Of a stretch of DNA of 64,000 nucleotides, positions 35,811 to 49,396 are shown piece after piece. A model generated the notes under the pieces. The model was not told the origin of the DNA. It was given only the letters and a program-made list of their open reading frames with translations, and did not search any database. Made by a program: the position numbers and the translations under genes. Numbering within the stretch: the stretch's first letter is position 1; each line of letters opens with the position of its first letter. The stretch comes from Struthio camelus (lineage: Eukaryota > Chordata > Aves > Struthioniformes > Struthionidae): positions 7,371,214-7,435,213 of the forward strand of contig NC_090964.1 of the NCBI RefSeq assembly GCF_040807025.1, read 5' to 3'.

Positions 35811-38800
35811 TGGTCTATTCCCACCCTTAGCACTATCAATCAACACTTCAGGAAAATCAAAATGTTAAGCCAGGTTCCTGATGTCCTTTCCAATTAACTT
35901 TCAGTAGAGGAAAATGGTCAAAGCGCAGAACTGACACACTGTCACAGACTCTGGCTACACTGCAGTTAACTTGCCTATGCTAGGTCAGATCAGAAAGGCT
36001 CAACAGCATGGCCAAGACCTAAAATTAACAGAGAAACTAGTTCTTCAGCTAAAGCAATGGATGCCCATCCTTTTCAGGGGAGATTCCTGCTGGTGCCATG
36101 CAATCTATTTACACTTGAATATCCTATATGGGCAAACGCACACATAGCTTTTGGGATGTCACTCTCCACACCCTCCAGTAACACAGCAGGCTGGGCACTT
36201 GTACATGGATTACTGCTAGGTGTTTCCGATTGCAAGCCATTTCAGCACAGGCAATGGGTTTAAAAACATAGCATCCACTCATTTCCTCCCCAGGTCTGCA
36301 GCATGTTAAATCGAGGTCTTGGGAAGCTGTGTGCGTTGCAGCTCTTCAGGGACGCTACTACAAAACACCCTCATCCTGACGTTCATTTTCAGGTAGGAAT
36401 ATACAATGAGGCTGCCAACACCTCCTTCTGAGGAGCACAGTAACAGATGTATTGCTCCCACCTAATTAAAAAGGGTGACCTTTTGGGTTGCAGCTGTCCT
36501 GTGGCAAAACAGCTTTTCCTGCAGGCTCATTGTTTAGGATGGTCAGGTGGAGTGTGGTAGAGAGCACCAGTGCATATCATGAGGAGAAGGTAATTGTGCT
36601 TTCACCTGCTATTAGAGAGACAGGTTTTCTACTCAGGCTTGCAGATGACCTTCTCCAATCAAACATTAACTCTGCAGCAAACAATCATTAGGGAGCATTT
36701 GCAGGCTTTAATAATTAATGCTTTTATTAATCCACTGACTCTACTTCAAGTATCCGATCTCTCCAAAATTAATTCTGTTGCCATTTACAGGAGAAAGAAA
36801 TGAATGCCATTTCAAGGCAGAGAAGGAAGGAGGGATTTAGATCCCACTGCTCTTTCTAAAGGTACTGGATATGCTCTTAGAACTGTAATTATGTAACTTA
36901 TTAACTGAACTGCCAAACATAAGGCTAAGCAATTTTTTAAAGCCTAGGTTTTGAGAAATAGTATTACTAGCAGCCATGCAATCCAAAATCCAATCAAGAA
37001 AGATCACAAATTTTCAGTAGGCTGAAACTCCACCAGCTACTTATTGGCTGCAGAAGGCAAGGCAGACAAAGAGGTCCAGCTAAATATACTAACTCCTTTA
37101 GAATGATCTGCTTCTCTAGAGAGAGAAACAACGAGCATATGGAAATGTATGTCTTCAGTGCTGTACTGCATAGAAAGCCCAGCTGGGAAGGAGCATCTTC
37201 AACCTGTCAAGCATGATATCTCAGCTCAGTGATTGCCTTTGCTTGTGGGACTTTGCAGCAGTACTGAGAGCCCCAGGAATTTTCAAGGTCAAAACCAGGA
37301 GCAACAAGGACGCCAAAGCATGACACTGCCTAGTTGCCAGTGATGATTTTTAATCCCTGTCCAACAGCACTTTTAAGTGCTATCAGAACAAATAGTAGCT
37401 GCTTCACAAGCTCACCAAAGAGTCAATCAACAGCAGGTAGAAGATGACTGCTTTAGCTGTCCCTTCTGGGAGTTAGGGAAGGGCAGTAAGTTTTTAGCAG
37501 CCTCTGATTACCAGTATCCTGCGTGTAATTCCCTCTTCCTCTCCCAGAGGATGCCTATGAGCAGATCTTGATCCTCCGAGTAAAAGCTGGCTCAGGATCA
37601 AGTCAGTCAAAGCCTTTAGCAGCATCTCCTAGACCACGGGGCTAGACTATAGCAGCATTTCCTGGGAGATGGCTAATCAAAGGTTTTACTCCTTTTTTCT
37701 CTAGGGAGGTGGCTGACTTAACAAGCAAGAGCTCACACTGGGACCTGGGTTTCCTGATAGCTATTCATCTCTCAAAGGGCTTGGGAGCCCACAGAACAAG
37801 CAGCCGCTGGCTTACCTCCTGCTTCCTCGCTTTGAGTCTTTCTGCTGGCTCCCATTTTTGAGGCACAAAGCTCCTGATGCACCTTTTAAAGTCCACTATG
37901 ACTCTATCCATTTCTAATTGTTTGTCCTGTTTGTCATCAGGTAGACTACTCTGTTACTTCAGTGAATAGGTTTTTCAAGTCGCTTTTTTCTCCCACAAGT
38001 CTTTTGACTCTTCCCACACTTCCGCTACCTGTAGAATGTCCTCCATGAGCCTGCAGGTCTCTCATTCTTTAAATCCCTGGCCCGTTTCTTCCATGAGGCC
38101 TAAAGGAAACCTTTCAGCAAAAAGGAAGGTGAAGGACCCTGTTATCAGAAATGGAATCCATAGATTACTTCTAAAGCCTGAAATAGTAGCCTAATAATTT
38201 CTGGATGTTGTTGGATACTGCTGAAGTGTGTTAAAGAAAGCAGATTAATAAAGCTTCCATCAGATATATAAGCTGGAAAGAACTCAATGGTATTTCTTAC
38301 CTTTACTTTTCTTGTGTCCTTGGATCACCAGCCATTTAAGAACAGGGCAGGCACACTACGGGAACAACTGGAATACAAAAAAATTACCAAGTAAACTGTT
38401 AACGAAGGGGAGAAAGGAATCAATAGAGTTGGTTAATGTAAGTTCAACTACTATTAAATATGCCACACTGCAAAAAAAAATAAACAAGTGATGAGAAGTC
38501 TCCTGTTTAATCCTTCTCCCTCCTATATCTTCCCATTATCTCTTCAGACTAATTTCTGTGGGGCAAAAAGCTGCCTTATTTTTTTTTTTGTAAAAGAAAA
38601 GAAAAGAAAAGAAAATAACATTGTGCATCAAGACACAGTGACAGGGCTAGGAGCAGAACATAGTCTTGCTCTGGGCTTTGCAGAGCTCTGCTTGAACCAC
38701 TAGATAATGCTCCCTCTTGAGTGGTTGAGAACACGTGGGATAATTGAACAGATTCCCTCTGCAGTGACTAACTGTTGCCTTTGTGTTTGAACACTTGAAG

Positions 38801-40339
38801 AGCATTTTGACTTTCTAAGTATTGCTGCCATTTAGAAACACAGCATGAGAATCAGACGGTTAATGCGTTACCTCGTGACATAAAACGTAGTAAAACTCAT
38901 GGTTTCAATTCCTCCAGCCTCTCCCCTATCAGTACCTAAGTGGGGATCCTGCTGTTTCTCCCTTGCATTACTACATTTTCTTCCTTTTCTCCTTAGCTAT
39001 GGTAGATCAGAAACAAATTTTAAAAAAAGAGAGACCAGAAGGCATCAGACTCTTTTGTTAATAATATGCATATATTTAAGTTTTTCTTCTATTGTTGCTA
39101 AAATTTTGTGGCTGTGGGCAAGATAAGACACAGGAGGAAGCCAAGTATTTTCTATCTCCCAGAGAAATTCCCACCCATAAACTATTGCGCACACCTCTGT
39201 ATCACTACGTCAGAGGCCAGTGAAGATCCCCTCAGTAATACTAAGCATTTTAACAATACTGTAAACATTTACAGCAAAGACAAGTACCTAGTGATCTTTA
39301 AAATATTTCTCCGAGTAGCCAAGAAACAAAAACCCTACACGACAGAGAGGGTGTTAAAGTTAGAACTTTCTTAGTTCCTTGACGTAATCCAAAATTGACC
39401 ATGCTCTCCAAAGCCTGATACACAAAATAAAGTTTTTGTAGCAAATCAGAGTAGACTGAGTCCACTAAACAAAGTCTTAATAACAAGACTATTGTCTGAG
39501 AAGAAACAATGTTAAATCGTTGTCAGTTAAGCCTTTTTGTTTTAACAAATACACCTAGTTTTGTTTTAAATAGACATAAACACCAACTAGTTCCATGAAC
39601 ACTGACCTGCAGAATCTGCCTATCTGTGGATATGGGTCTCCTGATTAACTTTAAAGTCTTAGGAAGAACTCTTTGTAGAGGTCACATCTTCTTACAGTAT
39701 CTAATGGTCTTCCCCTCCTCTACTGAGCTGCCTGTTCTCAAAATGCTTGTAGGAGTTTGCACATTTTTAACACTACTGTTTTTCTGCCAAATTTAATTGA
39801 AACTGGCCAACTGTTTACAAAATTATGATGATGCACACAGACAGACACACAGCAATTTACTGGTATTTCCATATGAAGCCCAGGTAAAAGAGAATAGGAA
39901 ACACACTTTCCAATTTCTGCATTAGATACGCAAAATATAGCCAGATCTCCCTAACGAATCTGCTTATTTCTAGAGCATATGTTAGGCACAGTTACTGGCA
40001 CCTAAAGAAACAAGTTTAAAAGAGCATAACATACAATTTGTTTAAACGTAGTGGCGAACCATAGGTGAATGATGCTCAACTGAATTTATCAAATTCAAAC
40101 AGGTAGCTGTAAAAAAGTGTCCTTGCTAAATATGAAAGGGATCATTTATACCTGGCAAGCCAGCTGTCCACTGATGGAAAGAGTTTTGAGGTCTCACTTT
40201 GCTGCAAGTGGGTTTGGAAAACCGTGTTAATGATATATAATGATGCCATTGTGAATGGGCAAGTCCATTTTTATTGATATACTCACATCGATATACTGAC
40301 TTCTTGGAGCAGAAGACACGAATCTTTAGAAGTAACAGC

Positions 40340-40480
40340 AGTTTCAGCCTGAATCTCTAGATCTTATTCAAATTCCCAGCTCTGCCAAGGACCTCCTGTG
40401 TGAATTTCAGCAAGTTAAAGATGAGTTCTCCGAAAAGCTCAGCTTCCATTTGGACACTAAAATAAGCACCGAGCTCCTCT
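40340..40480 (+). repeat. MIR-like SINE fragment
   Basis: TTCAAATTCCCAGCTCTGCC, followed by GTGTGAATTTCAGCAAGTTA, matches the MIR core 'ttcaaatcccagctctgccac..tgtgtgaccttgggcaagtta' closely. This is the clearest MIR copy in the window. Its presence agrees with an amniote genome that keeps old SINEs. Confidence 0.6.
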
Positions 40481-43400
40481 GCAAATCTGGCCACAATAGA
40501 GTGGTCTTTGAGGTGGTGGAGGAGGGGGAAGAAAATCCAGCATACTTGCAACCCATTACCCAAGTTGTAAAATGGAAATGCTCAGTCTCTCGTATTTGTT
40601 TGCTTCCTCCCTCTTCTATCCCAAGGCCACTCAAGCTCTGGGTACACTTTGGGGCAAAAAGACCTCCTCATTCCATGTGCACATACAACTCTTAGCATAA
40701 AAGCTCTGACTGTGGTCCAGACTTGTAAGTACTTCTTATAGATTACTAATACAAGTAATAAAAGGGAAGTTAAAAATAACTAAAAAGAAGGGGGAGGGGA
40801 AGGGAAAGCAGATTCATTTCATAAGCCTCCTCATCTTCCTAAAGGAATTACCTCCGTACCACTCCCACCCCCACTCAGGCTTGCTTTATAGCTGTGTAGT
40901 AACGTATACTCTACACCCCAGACAATGAGACAAAATAGAAATTTTAAAAACATAAATGTGGAGTAATTGCATCTAAATTAGGAAGCCAAAGCAGCGGCTT
41001 AACGCAGGTTACACCCTGTAAGTCCCAATGAATCCACAACAACAAACAACAGGATGTTAGTAGTACATATTGTAGCACCAGATTTTGGGGTTCCCCCCCC
41101 CAACATGTTAAAATTTGATATAAAGTGTTCGTTTGTCTAAAAGAGTATTTGTAACCTATAGAGTATTTTTTATGTAATGACTTTTGATGCTGGTCATCTT
41201 TGCTATAAAGAAAGCTTGAAAAAAAATAATTAATCTCAATAGAAATGTAAAATAGTTCTTCCACACAAGTAAAGATGCATGCTGTATCCTTTTGCAAATA
41301 AAGGATAATTTCAGCAACTTTTTTTTTAGCCCTAAGGAGTCAGACACCGGACCATAAGCCAGGCATTGGTCCAGGACTACATATTGTCCACATGCATTTC
41401 TAAACAGTAGCTTTCTTTTGTGGAAGGTGACAGTTCTACACTTTTGGATAGCAAAGCCCTGATGGCTTGCAGGATTTCAAAAACAGCCACAGATCTTTGA
41501 AAGCTGCTTACTCTGCAATGTCAGTGTTCCTGGGGAAACGAATTACTTGCAAACTACAGATGAAATGGGCAGAGATGTAGAGCAAATTCAATTCATTAGG
41601 TAAGTACCATCACCACAGACAGAAGAAACGTGGAGTCTGTCTTCCGACAGTGTAGGTCTACATCGCGGAAAGCTTCCTGTATTTACATCAGACTTCAACC
41701 AAGGATCTATATTGCTTCAGTTTCTGCAGCAGAAAAGCTTCTGGATATGAAGAAAAAGGGAAAAAAGAATTCTTTTTTCCTACTGTTTGAATGTCTATAT
41801 AGTCTTGTATGGAGAGAATGTTTATATATTGATTAGACCTCTGTTAGCACAGAAATCAAGGCATTTTCCAATTCCCTGGGCTTCTCATGATGAATTTCAT
41901 ATTCTTTCACATAACAGAGAGATTGAGAAATAGCATTCAGATGTCTATTTTAAAAAATGAGGTTTTTTTTTTTCCTCCGGTATTTTAGTCACTGAGTCAC
42001 TGTGTAATGTTTAATCAGGGCCTGGCCTACCTCAGGAATTCTGGGCCCTCTTGTGGTTATTTTAGAGAGGAAACAAAGTATATTTCCCTTTCAGCAAGTT
42101 TTGTTTTTAAGAAAACTCTCAAGACATTGTTCTCTTCTATTCTAGCAACTCTTGAGCAAATATTTTCATAATCATTGGGGAAAAAAAAAAAAAGAAAACT
42201 GCTATGAACCACAACACTTAGTTTCAGATCCAGATGTACTTGGGATTATTCAGGGATATCCGAATTTTTTTAGTTTAAGCTACACTCCAATAAAAGCCTT
42301 ACTCCACTAAATTTTTTTTTCCCTCTTCAGAACAGTTCAATATTTTACAGGATTAGGTTTTAGGGATGACACATAATCAGGTTTCTTTGCAAATGAGGAA
42401 ACTGGAAGAGACCGTTTAAAACACCTGGCTGCAAAAACTACTCAAAGCCAGAAACAAATTCTGCACCACCCTGATTAGCCACAACCCTGTGCTAGCGTTG
42501 CCAAACACCTCTTTGCCTTCTTTTTTAAAATAGATGAAACTACCTAGTTTTAAACGGCCATCTCCTCCTTACACTATGTAACATGCATAAATTTGACAGA
42601 ATCAAAAAATTTAGAAACAGAATTAACAATTTGGGGGCAGGAAGAGAGAGAGGACAGACAGTATCCTTTCTTCACAGCTTAGCCGAGAGACCAAAGCAGA
42701 TGATCCCAAGCAATCCGCTGTTGCCAGAGAACATCTTTCTTTCTCAGGGATGCAGAAAAATACTGCTTAAGGTCTAAGAACTGCCCACAGTCCCTCCATG
42801 TTCAATGCATGTATCAGCACTTCCTACAAGCAAAAGAGTGGCAGAAATGTATTCCCATGAGTAATGAATGCATCCTACATAGTCACTTTGGTTTGCTTCT
42901 TGATACATATGATTAAAGGCAAACTTTAAGCAGAAATCTTCTTGTGATAAAAATCACTTAGAATTATTCTATATGGCATTTAATTCTTATGGAGAAAAGA
43001 AAAAAAACAAGTCATTTAAAAAAAAGGACATTACAGATAAGCAGAAGTTTCGTAATGACAATGCACCTCAAGAGGTTACAAAAAGTAGAAAGACTGCCTA
43101 AAAAGATCACTGAGAGACCAAATTGTTAAGTCAAGGTTAATGAAAGTTAGGCTAGAGTGGCAAATGTGTCAGGAAACGGACCAGATTATCTCTATAATTT
43201 CTCAATTAAAGATTGTAAAATGCTAGTTATTTCCATTTTCTAGGAACCTTTTGGTTTTAGCAGAGCCTTAACTTGTCTTTGAACTGCTCGTTATGCATTT
43301 GTGCAAGTATCGTCAGAAGGATTTTGCCTCCAAAATGGAATGGTATGGAAGTAAAGGATAATAGAATTCACCTGAAGCTGATGCTTTCTATTTGATCAGG

Positions 43401-46400
43401 GTACTGCCTTATGACCATGTTTGTTAGATATAGGAAATTGTTAAGCTAATGCTTTGAGGTAGAACAAGAAAACCTGCATTCCTCACAAAAACTGCGATAT
43501 TCCTGGAGCATTTCCAAAAACGTAAAGGGAGCAGAACATACTTTTGCTAACTGCAGCTATTATTTTATTATAATTGAACCATTATTGTTCATACTAGCTA
43601 AATTTGGATGGGAAATAATTTCATGTTAATTATGTAAGAGACACAGTTTAAAGATTTTCATTGTAAGCAATAAAATAAAAAGCAGTATTTTCTGAACCTG
43701 ACAACACGCCCTGAAACAGCATGATTACCACTCATAGGGATTATAGGTAAATGAGCAGTGGCACTTGAACTTGATTGAAATTGATTCTCTTTTTTTCCTG
43801 TGTATTCCCCATTATTAGAAATTATTTACTTGAATGTTTGTGTAGTATTATTTTAGCACATCACAGAAGCTGATTCAGTTAAGATACTGAGGCACCTCAG
43901 ACTTCATGTAATAGATTGCAAAAATATAAACTTGCTGACGGTCTGCTTCTGACATTGAGTCTAGAAATCGCAATACAAGAAAAAATTGTCTAAAAGAACT
44001 GTCTAGTATTAAGGAAATACATCCTGACAACACACTAAATCCTCTGTGATGAACTGAAACTTCTGTAACAATTGAGCTTATGATTACAACTAGTAAGTTT
44101 AAAACAAAAAACAAAACAAAGAAACCTCCAAGAACAACTTACTGCTGCAGATGATCGAGTTGCTGCACTATAGTGGTGCTCAATGCTGGTAGTACACAAA
44201 CCTGCTTGCATGAGGTCAAAGGCAGATAGATTGCTTACTTTTCATAACGGTCTCTTTCCACTTTCGGTTGCTAATCGTGGAAACGGTCTTTTTCTCAATA
44301 GCAGACACTATGGGTAAAGGAACCCAGGGTCAAACTCGTTTTACAGTGTTTTCTATCGAATGTTTTTGGAATGAGTCCGATTTTAATTTGAAATGCAAAA
44401 ATTTCTTGTGCTGCATACAAACGTCACCAATAACAGCAGATTCAGAGTAGCGAGCTCCCGACACAAAAATGGTAGGATGAGGAAATGCTGAAAGGCACAT
44501 ATCTTTTGGCCTATGAAACTGCCTTGGAGCCAGTTACTCTGACGTGTGATTCCAACACACTCCAGTCCTAAGGTAAGCAAGCAACTTCCAAGTCTGCTTT
44601 AGCAATTAGGAAAACAACAAACAAACAAAAGACCCTAACAAAATCAAAGGTTTGTTCTTCTCATTAAGCACTTTGGAGGAAATAGCTACTCTCAAGTAGA
44701 TGGAAGTTCACCTGCTTTCCTACAGTGAAGTTTTGCATCTCCAGCTTCTTTTCCAGCTGGCTGTAGGGGACACTTCAGTCAAAGTAGCAATTTTCACCTT
44801 CTAGAATTATTTGATGAAGCAAGGCTGAATTCAATATATGCAATTAAGCCCTTCCTTCCCCTCACCATGAAATATGCTAAAAAGGGAGGCTAGGAACGCT
44901 AGTTCATCTCATCACAGTTACAGGATGGAATTTAAGAATAAAAGAGCATTTCTTTAAATATTAAAACTACATACTGCTATCTGCTCTACTGAAAATTTTA
45001 ATGAGGATAAACCCTGAGGTGCTCAAAAACATTACATATGTCTTGCCTTCTCATTACCTGTTTTTCCTAGATTTATGGTGGCTGGAAAAAGTTTTGGATA
45101 CTTCTGTTTTTCTTTAGCAGATTTCTCCAAAGTATTTCTTCATCGTGTAACATTTCTGAATTGACTACAGAAAAAACAAAATACCCTACGTAAACCCTCT
45201 GCAGTCTTGCGTTTTACGTTCCCCCTATATTAACTTTGCAAGTACAATTTATGATGAGTCATTAAAATATTTTCCATTTCAGACATTTAGATATTTAAAG
45301 ATCAAACAGTCGGCTGGTATAACTTATGAATGCTTAAATTATCTCATTCCATTTGCCTCACTTATCCTGCATAGTGGACTGTTGCCTGCAAACAGTTACA
45401 CCTTTTCTAAGCAAGTATTTCAATTCGAACTAAGGGGGCAACTAGAGAACGCAACTTCTGCTGCGCTGCAATGTGATTTGTCAAAATTGCAAACTTATCC
45501 ACGCTATATTTTCAAATTTTCCTTTTGTTATAGAGTAATTGAGGTTGGAACTTCTTGGCACCTGACATATTTTATCTGGAGGCCTAACTGCTGAGGGTCC
45601 AAGCAAAAGTTAGAGTAGAAGTAGCCAGAGAAGAATGTCCAGGTTAGGACCAGCTATGGCAGTAGCCAAAGTCAGATGCACGAGACAGCTCACTTAACCT
45701 GAAGATGACAAATACATGTGCATAATTCCCAACAAAAATATTTTACAGAAGCAGCTGGAGGGGCTAAGGGAATTAAGCAGATATATTGAAAACCAGGGAC
45801 AAGTAGTTCTTTCTTTTTGTCTAGACAAGGATAATGCTAAAATCCCCAAACTATCCATCTTGGCTTTGCCTTTGCAGTAAAGAGAGGACTGGAAAGGAAC
45901 AAAGGATAAACTTACAGACATACTCTTGCAATTCTCAAGAAATTATACTTTTTTTTAAGCCCATAGATGGGGTAACTTGCCAAGTTTGTACACCGAATAG
46001 GAGAAGCATCTGTTCTTCCTTCTGTTTCCCAAAACTGAAGTTCTGCTGCAAAAGGGAAGACTTACCTGGAATAACAGAGAATACATGCAAAAAGACAACA
46101 ATTTTCTTAAGATGTTCTTTAAACAAAACATATTCCTTATACCAGGTTAAATCAGATCAGTTAAAAAGGCAAAAAAGTTTTTTTTGTATCTGCAAGAAAA
46201 TGTTTATTCTTTGTAAACCCCACAGAAAAAAAGAATGCAGCCAAGACCAAGTATTTAACGAAAATAGTGCCAAAGTAGGCAGCAAAACTGGGGAACCTCA
46301 ACACAAAAAGTCAGTGACAATATTTCATGTTTTGCACAAAGATGAAAAACCTATGACATTTCTGAGTAACACTTTTATGGTGACAATTACACAAGATGAT

Positions 46401-46480
46401 TCAAAAATGCAAATGACAGCAACATGCACACCTGGCTAAAGCTAGAAGTTTTATCCCAAAAGAATATCTGTGATTAAAAT
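40481..46480. other. Intergenic region downstream of MACO1
   Basis: AT-rich DNA without a recognisable gene. It includes homopolymer runs such as A14 near 42,180. The part from about 45.8 to 46.5 kb may belong to the longest forms of the MACO1 3' UTR, since AATAAA signals on the minus strand also occur at 46,203-46,208. A plus-strand open frame of 201 codons (45,834-46,439) has no known resemblance and looks like chance. Confidence 0.6.
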
Positions 46481-46502
46481 GATGAATCTTTAATAATTCT
46501 AT

Positions 46503-46508
46503 TTTATT
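46503..46508 (-). terminator. Polyadenylation signal AATAAA, distal candidate
   Basis: This is a second canonical hexamer, about 1.4 kb after the MACO1 stop. The downstream sequence is less clearly GU-rich than at the proximal site. It may serve as an alternative 3' end. Confidence 0.35.
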
Positions 46509-46947
46509 GACTTGCGTGATCTTTTTCATTTTTTTTTTAAATGAGGCATACATGCCAATTAACATGACACTTAAAGAAAAAAAAGATTTTTTTTTCTTTT
46601 AAGAAGAACCTTGTCCTTCCAGAGTCCACTGCATGTTTGCAAAATCATAATGTTGGGTTTTAATTTTGCTAGCTTTCAATACAATTTTGCGTCCCGCCCT
46701 TTTAATCCCCCCCGCCCCCCAGAAAATCTTAAACACTTCAGAAGTTGCCAGTGCAAACACTTTCTATCAATGTATAATATACATTTTAACTTAAACCTTT
46801 GTGCAATTTATGAGTTTCTTTTAAAACTCTTTAAAAACTCCTTGGCACGACAGCTGAAGAAATATTCAGCTCCATTTAAATTGTCAAACACAAGGTGATA
46901 GAGTGTAAATCACAGCTGAATAAAATAAAAAACCCAGAACTGCAGCT

Positions 46948-46953
46948 TTTATT
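46948..46953 (-). terminator. Polyadenylation signal AATAAA, proximal candidate
   Basis: This is a canonical hexamer on the minus strand, about 960 nt after the MACO1 stop. About 15-30 nt further along the transcript is a U-rich run (GGGTTTTTTATTTTATT), followed by GTG words, as expected of a cleavage-stimulating downstream element. Cleavage would fall near 46,930. Confidence 0.5.
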
Positions 46954-47909
46954 AGCCAGCTTTACAGTCTCTTGTATACAGTACATTGCACAGTTCCGCC
47001 TTCACAATAACGCTTCCTGTATTAATATTGTGCCTTCCACGATGCAGTATAATCAAGGCAAGTTACAGAACACTGCTGAGTTTATATCAAAATAAACATA
47101 AGATGTAACCCTGGTTTATAATGAACATCCAAATTACCATGTACAATTTGCAGTAGACTCTGTAATGAGCTTGATATATAAGCTAGATGACAGTGAAGGG
47201 GGAAAAATAGTTTAAACTATCAAGTTTCCTCTTGAAATGTCTTTTCCCAAGGCACTGTGAACAAGACTGTTAGCAATTCTCAATGACTAAAAACACCAAT
47301 GGGAATATAAATATTTCACACAACAACCACCGTCACATCGTCATCTATTCTCTTACTTACTCTTTCCCTTAAACAACGCCCCTGAAATTTGTTTGGTCCT
47401 TTGAGGGGTAGCCAAATTATCTTCTGCAACATCACATATTTGTATTTAATACATCTATAAATCAAAGCTTTGTTAGATTATTTAACCCTTTCATTCTAAA
47501 AACTAAATGTTTTTCCTCACTATTTCTTAATAACTCTGATTTGCAAATTCAACTTGATTTAAAAAAAAGAAAAAAAAAAAGAAAGGGTTCAAAATCAAGC
47601 AAAGCCCTGTATTTTTCAAGAGGAAACCATGCAAGAGTACATAAAAAGGCAAAATTGGCTACTTGAAAACCAAGAATTGTTTTTAATGCATTGGCCAAGG
47701 AAAATAAATTGCAAAGTTCTGTGAGGTTTTCTAAAAATTTACAAGAAAAACTGATGGGCAGTTCTAGTCAATCCAGATGTTCTTTTTTTCCTGTTTTAAA
47801 TGACAACGAATACAGTCTTACACAATACAATTTCATCTTGACTGCAAGAGACACTCCTGTGTGATGCCTTCCGCATGACAAAATTACTGGGCAAAAAGAA
47901 AATTGGCAT

Positions 47910-48112
47910 TCATTTCTTCAAGGGCTGATAAACAGAGGCATTGGGATCAAGTCCAGAAGGGCTGGTCTCCACAAATTTGGAAGAGTAATGTGGGGAAACA
48001 GGACTCAGAGTGCTGGTGGCTGCAGTGTATGTTATGCTGGGCATTACTGCCATAACTTCTGCTATCTTCTGTTTTAGGTCCTTGATTTCCTGATCTTTTT
48101 GAATGATTTGCC
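47910..48112 (-). CDS. MACO1: MACO1 last coding exon (C-terminus)
   Basis: The exon finishes a Gly codon (G|GG) and encodes the last 66 residues, starting QIIQKDQEIKDLKQKIAE and ending ASVYQPLKK, then TGA at 47,910-47,912. A final short helix (DLKQKIAEVMAVM) is followed by a Ser/Pro-rich tail (STLSPVSPHYSSK) that is probably flexible and could be phosphorylated. The C-terminal SVYQPLKK is the family's usual end, so the stop is genuine. The acceptor is TTTCAG|GGCAAATC. Confidence 0.98.
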
Positions 48113-49221
48113 CTGAAACAGTAAATAGCACCACTTAGAACCCAGTGACATGTTTTCACCCTCCACCAATCACCCAGGGATAAGAACTGTTGAAGTGAAG
48201 CACCCAGACGACTTTCAGCGTTTTGAGATACCAGTAACAGCATAATTCATGCAACTGTTGGTTTATGTGGATGAACTGTGTTTAATTACCTCTAGTTACT
48301 AACTAGACATAGCACTTCTATTAGATTTGGCACTGTTTCAATTCACAGCTGCACTGTTCCAAAAGATTATTTCTACAGCTCAACTTTTTTCTGCACTTTT
48401 CAGGTCACGTTTTACCAGTACCTCGCAGGAGCACAAGTGTTTGCTTATTAAATGCATTAATTACTTTATTTTTAAAGCTGTCCTATTCTCCTTGTTTTTC
48501 TAAACCTCCTGTGTGCACACTTATAAACTCATTATAACCATCTATGAAACCAGGTAAAGAGAAACCCCAATAAAATTACAACAGAATAAAAATTCCCTCT
48601 CTAATTCAACTTCCCTGCAACCAAGCAAACTTTTGCAAGGAAGTTAAACAGATACCAACTCCAAAAGTTATTTCATTTTCCTTCAAGGCTTGCACAGCAG
48701 AACAAAGGACGGTCTGGGCATGATTTTATCCTGGCTTAATGCTCCCTCTAGCGGCTGCAACAGCAGCTCAACAGGGACAGCCGCATCAGCTCCTTATCTC
48801 ACCAATACGACGTTTAAAACAAGGGGTTTTTTGTATTTATAATTACTTCAGGGGTATCACAATGCTATTATGATTAAGGATAGGGTCTTAAAATAGGGCA
48901 ACTATTATTATTATATATAATAACCTTTTAAAAAAAGATCTCCAGCTTTAACAGCTCGTAAACATCATAAACTAACTTAAACATCAAGATGTGGGTACAT
49001 TGTTTTCAGTTCAATAGCTTGGGGAAATCAGGCTGATCAGCTGAAGTGCTTAGGCTCACCTTCCCAGAGGCATAAAAGACAGAAAATCCCACTGAAACCT
49101 GAAATGCTTTGGTGAGTTGAGGCTGTAACCCGCTGCCACGTTAAAAGGCAGGGTATTCTTTATGTCATATTTCCACCATTTCAGTCAGTACTACCAGTTG
49201 AATTAAACTACCACGCATTAC
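48113..49221 (-). other. MACO1: MACO1 last intron (1.1 kb)
   Basis: A 1,109-nt intron with donor GTAATG and acceptor TTTCAG. No repeat or RNA gene recognised. Confidence 0.85.
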
Positions 49222-49396
49222 CTTGGGCAATCTCAAGCTGCCGTTTTGCATCTCCTAATGCAGAGAACAGATCCAGCTTGATTCTTGTCTCTGCACTCAG
49301 GCTATTCTCTAAGTGCTGTGTTTTATCCTGCATGGCTGAAAGTGCTGACATTAACACCTCCGTATCCTTCTCATTTTCCTTGTACTTCCGCAGTTC
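49222..49396 (-). CDS. MACO1: MACO1 exon: coiled coil end
   Basis: This 175-nt exon encodes 58 residues, about 540-597, starting ELRKYKENEKDTEVLMSA and ending AKRQLEIAQ, plus one base of a Gly codon. It appears unchanged from the human residues I remember, indicating strong constraint. Helix-forming heptads (LMSALSAMQDKTQHLENSL, IKLDLFSALGDAKRQL) complete the coiled coil. The acceptor is CCTACAG|GAACTG and the donor CAAG|GTAATG. Confidence 0.97.

Larger units (their letters stand above)
29561..40340. other. Intergenic region, middle-right part
   Basis: No gene is recognised. Contents are simple runs (T-run near 30,030, A18 at 33,258-33,275, AAC repeat plus C9 at 34,447-34,477, AAAAG repeat at about 38,592-38,615), an ancient repeat fragment near 35.7 kb and an ATTA-rich block at 36,660-36,790. 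The plus frame at 31,319-31,666 was examined and not accepted as a gene. Confidence 0.65.
46485..47909 (-). other. MACO1: MACO1 3' UTR (extent uncertain)
   Basis: The 3' UTR starts after the TGA at 47,910-47,912. It is AT-rich and contains two canonical AATAAA signals on the minus strand, at 46,948-46,953 and 46,503-46,508. The first is followed by a U-rich and GU-containing downstream stretch and would give a 3' UTR of roughly 1.0 kb. The second would give roughly 1.4 kb. The true end or ends are not determined. Confidence 0.7.

Noticed and set aside
45834-46439. 201-codon plus-strand open frame near the MACO1 3' end
   Set aside because: No resemblance to a known protein and no visible splice or promoter signals. 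It is antisense to the possible extended 3' UTR and is most likely chance.
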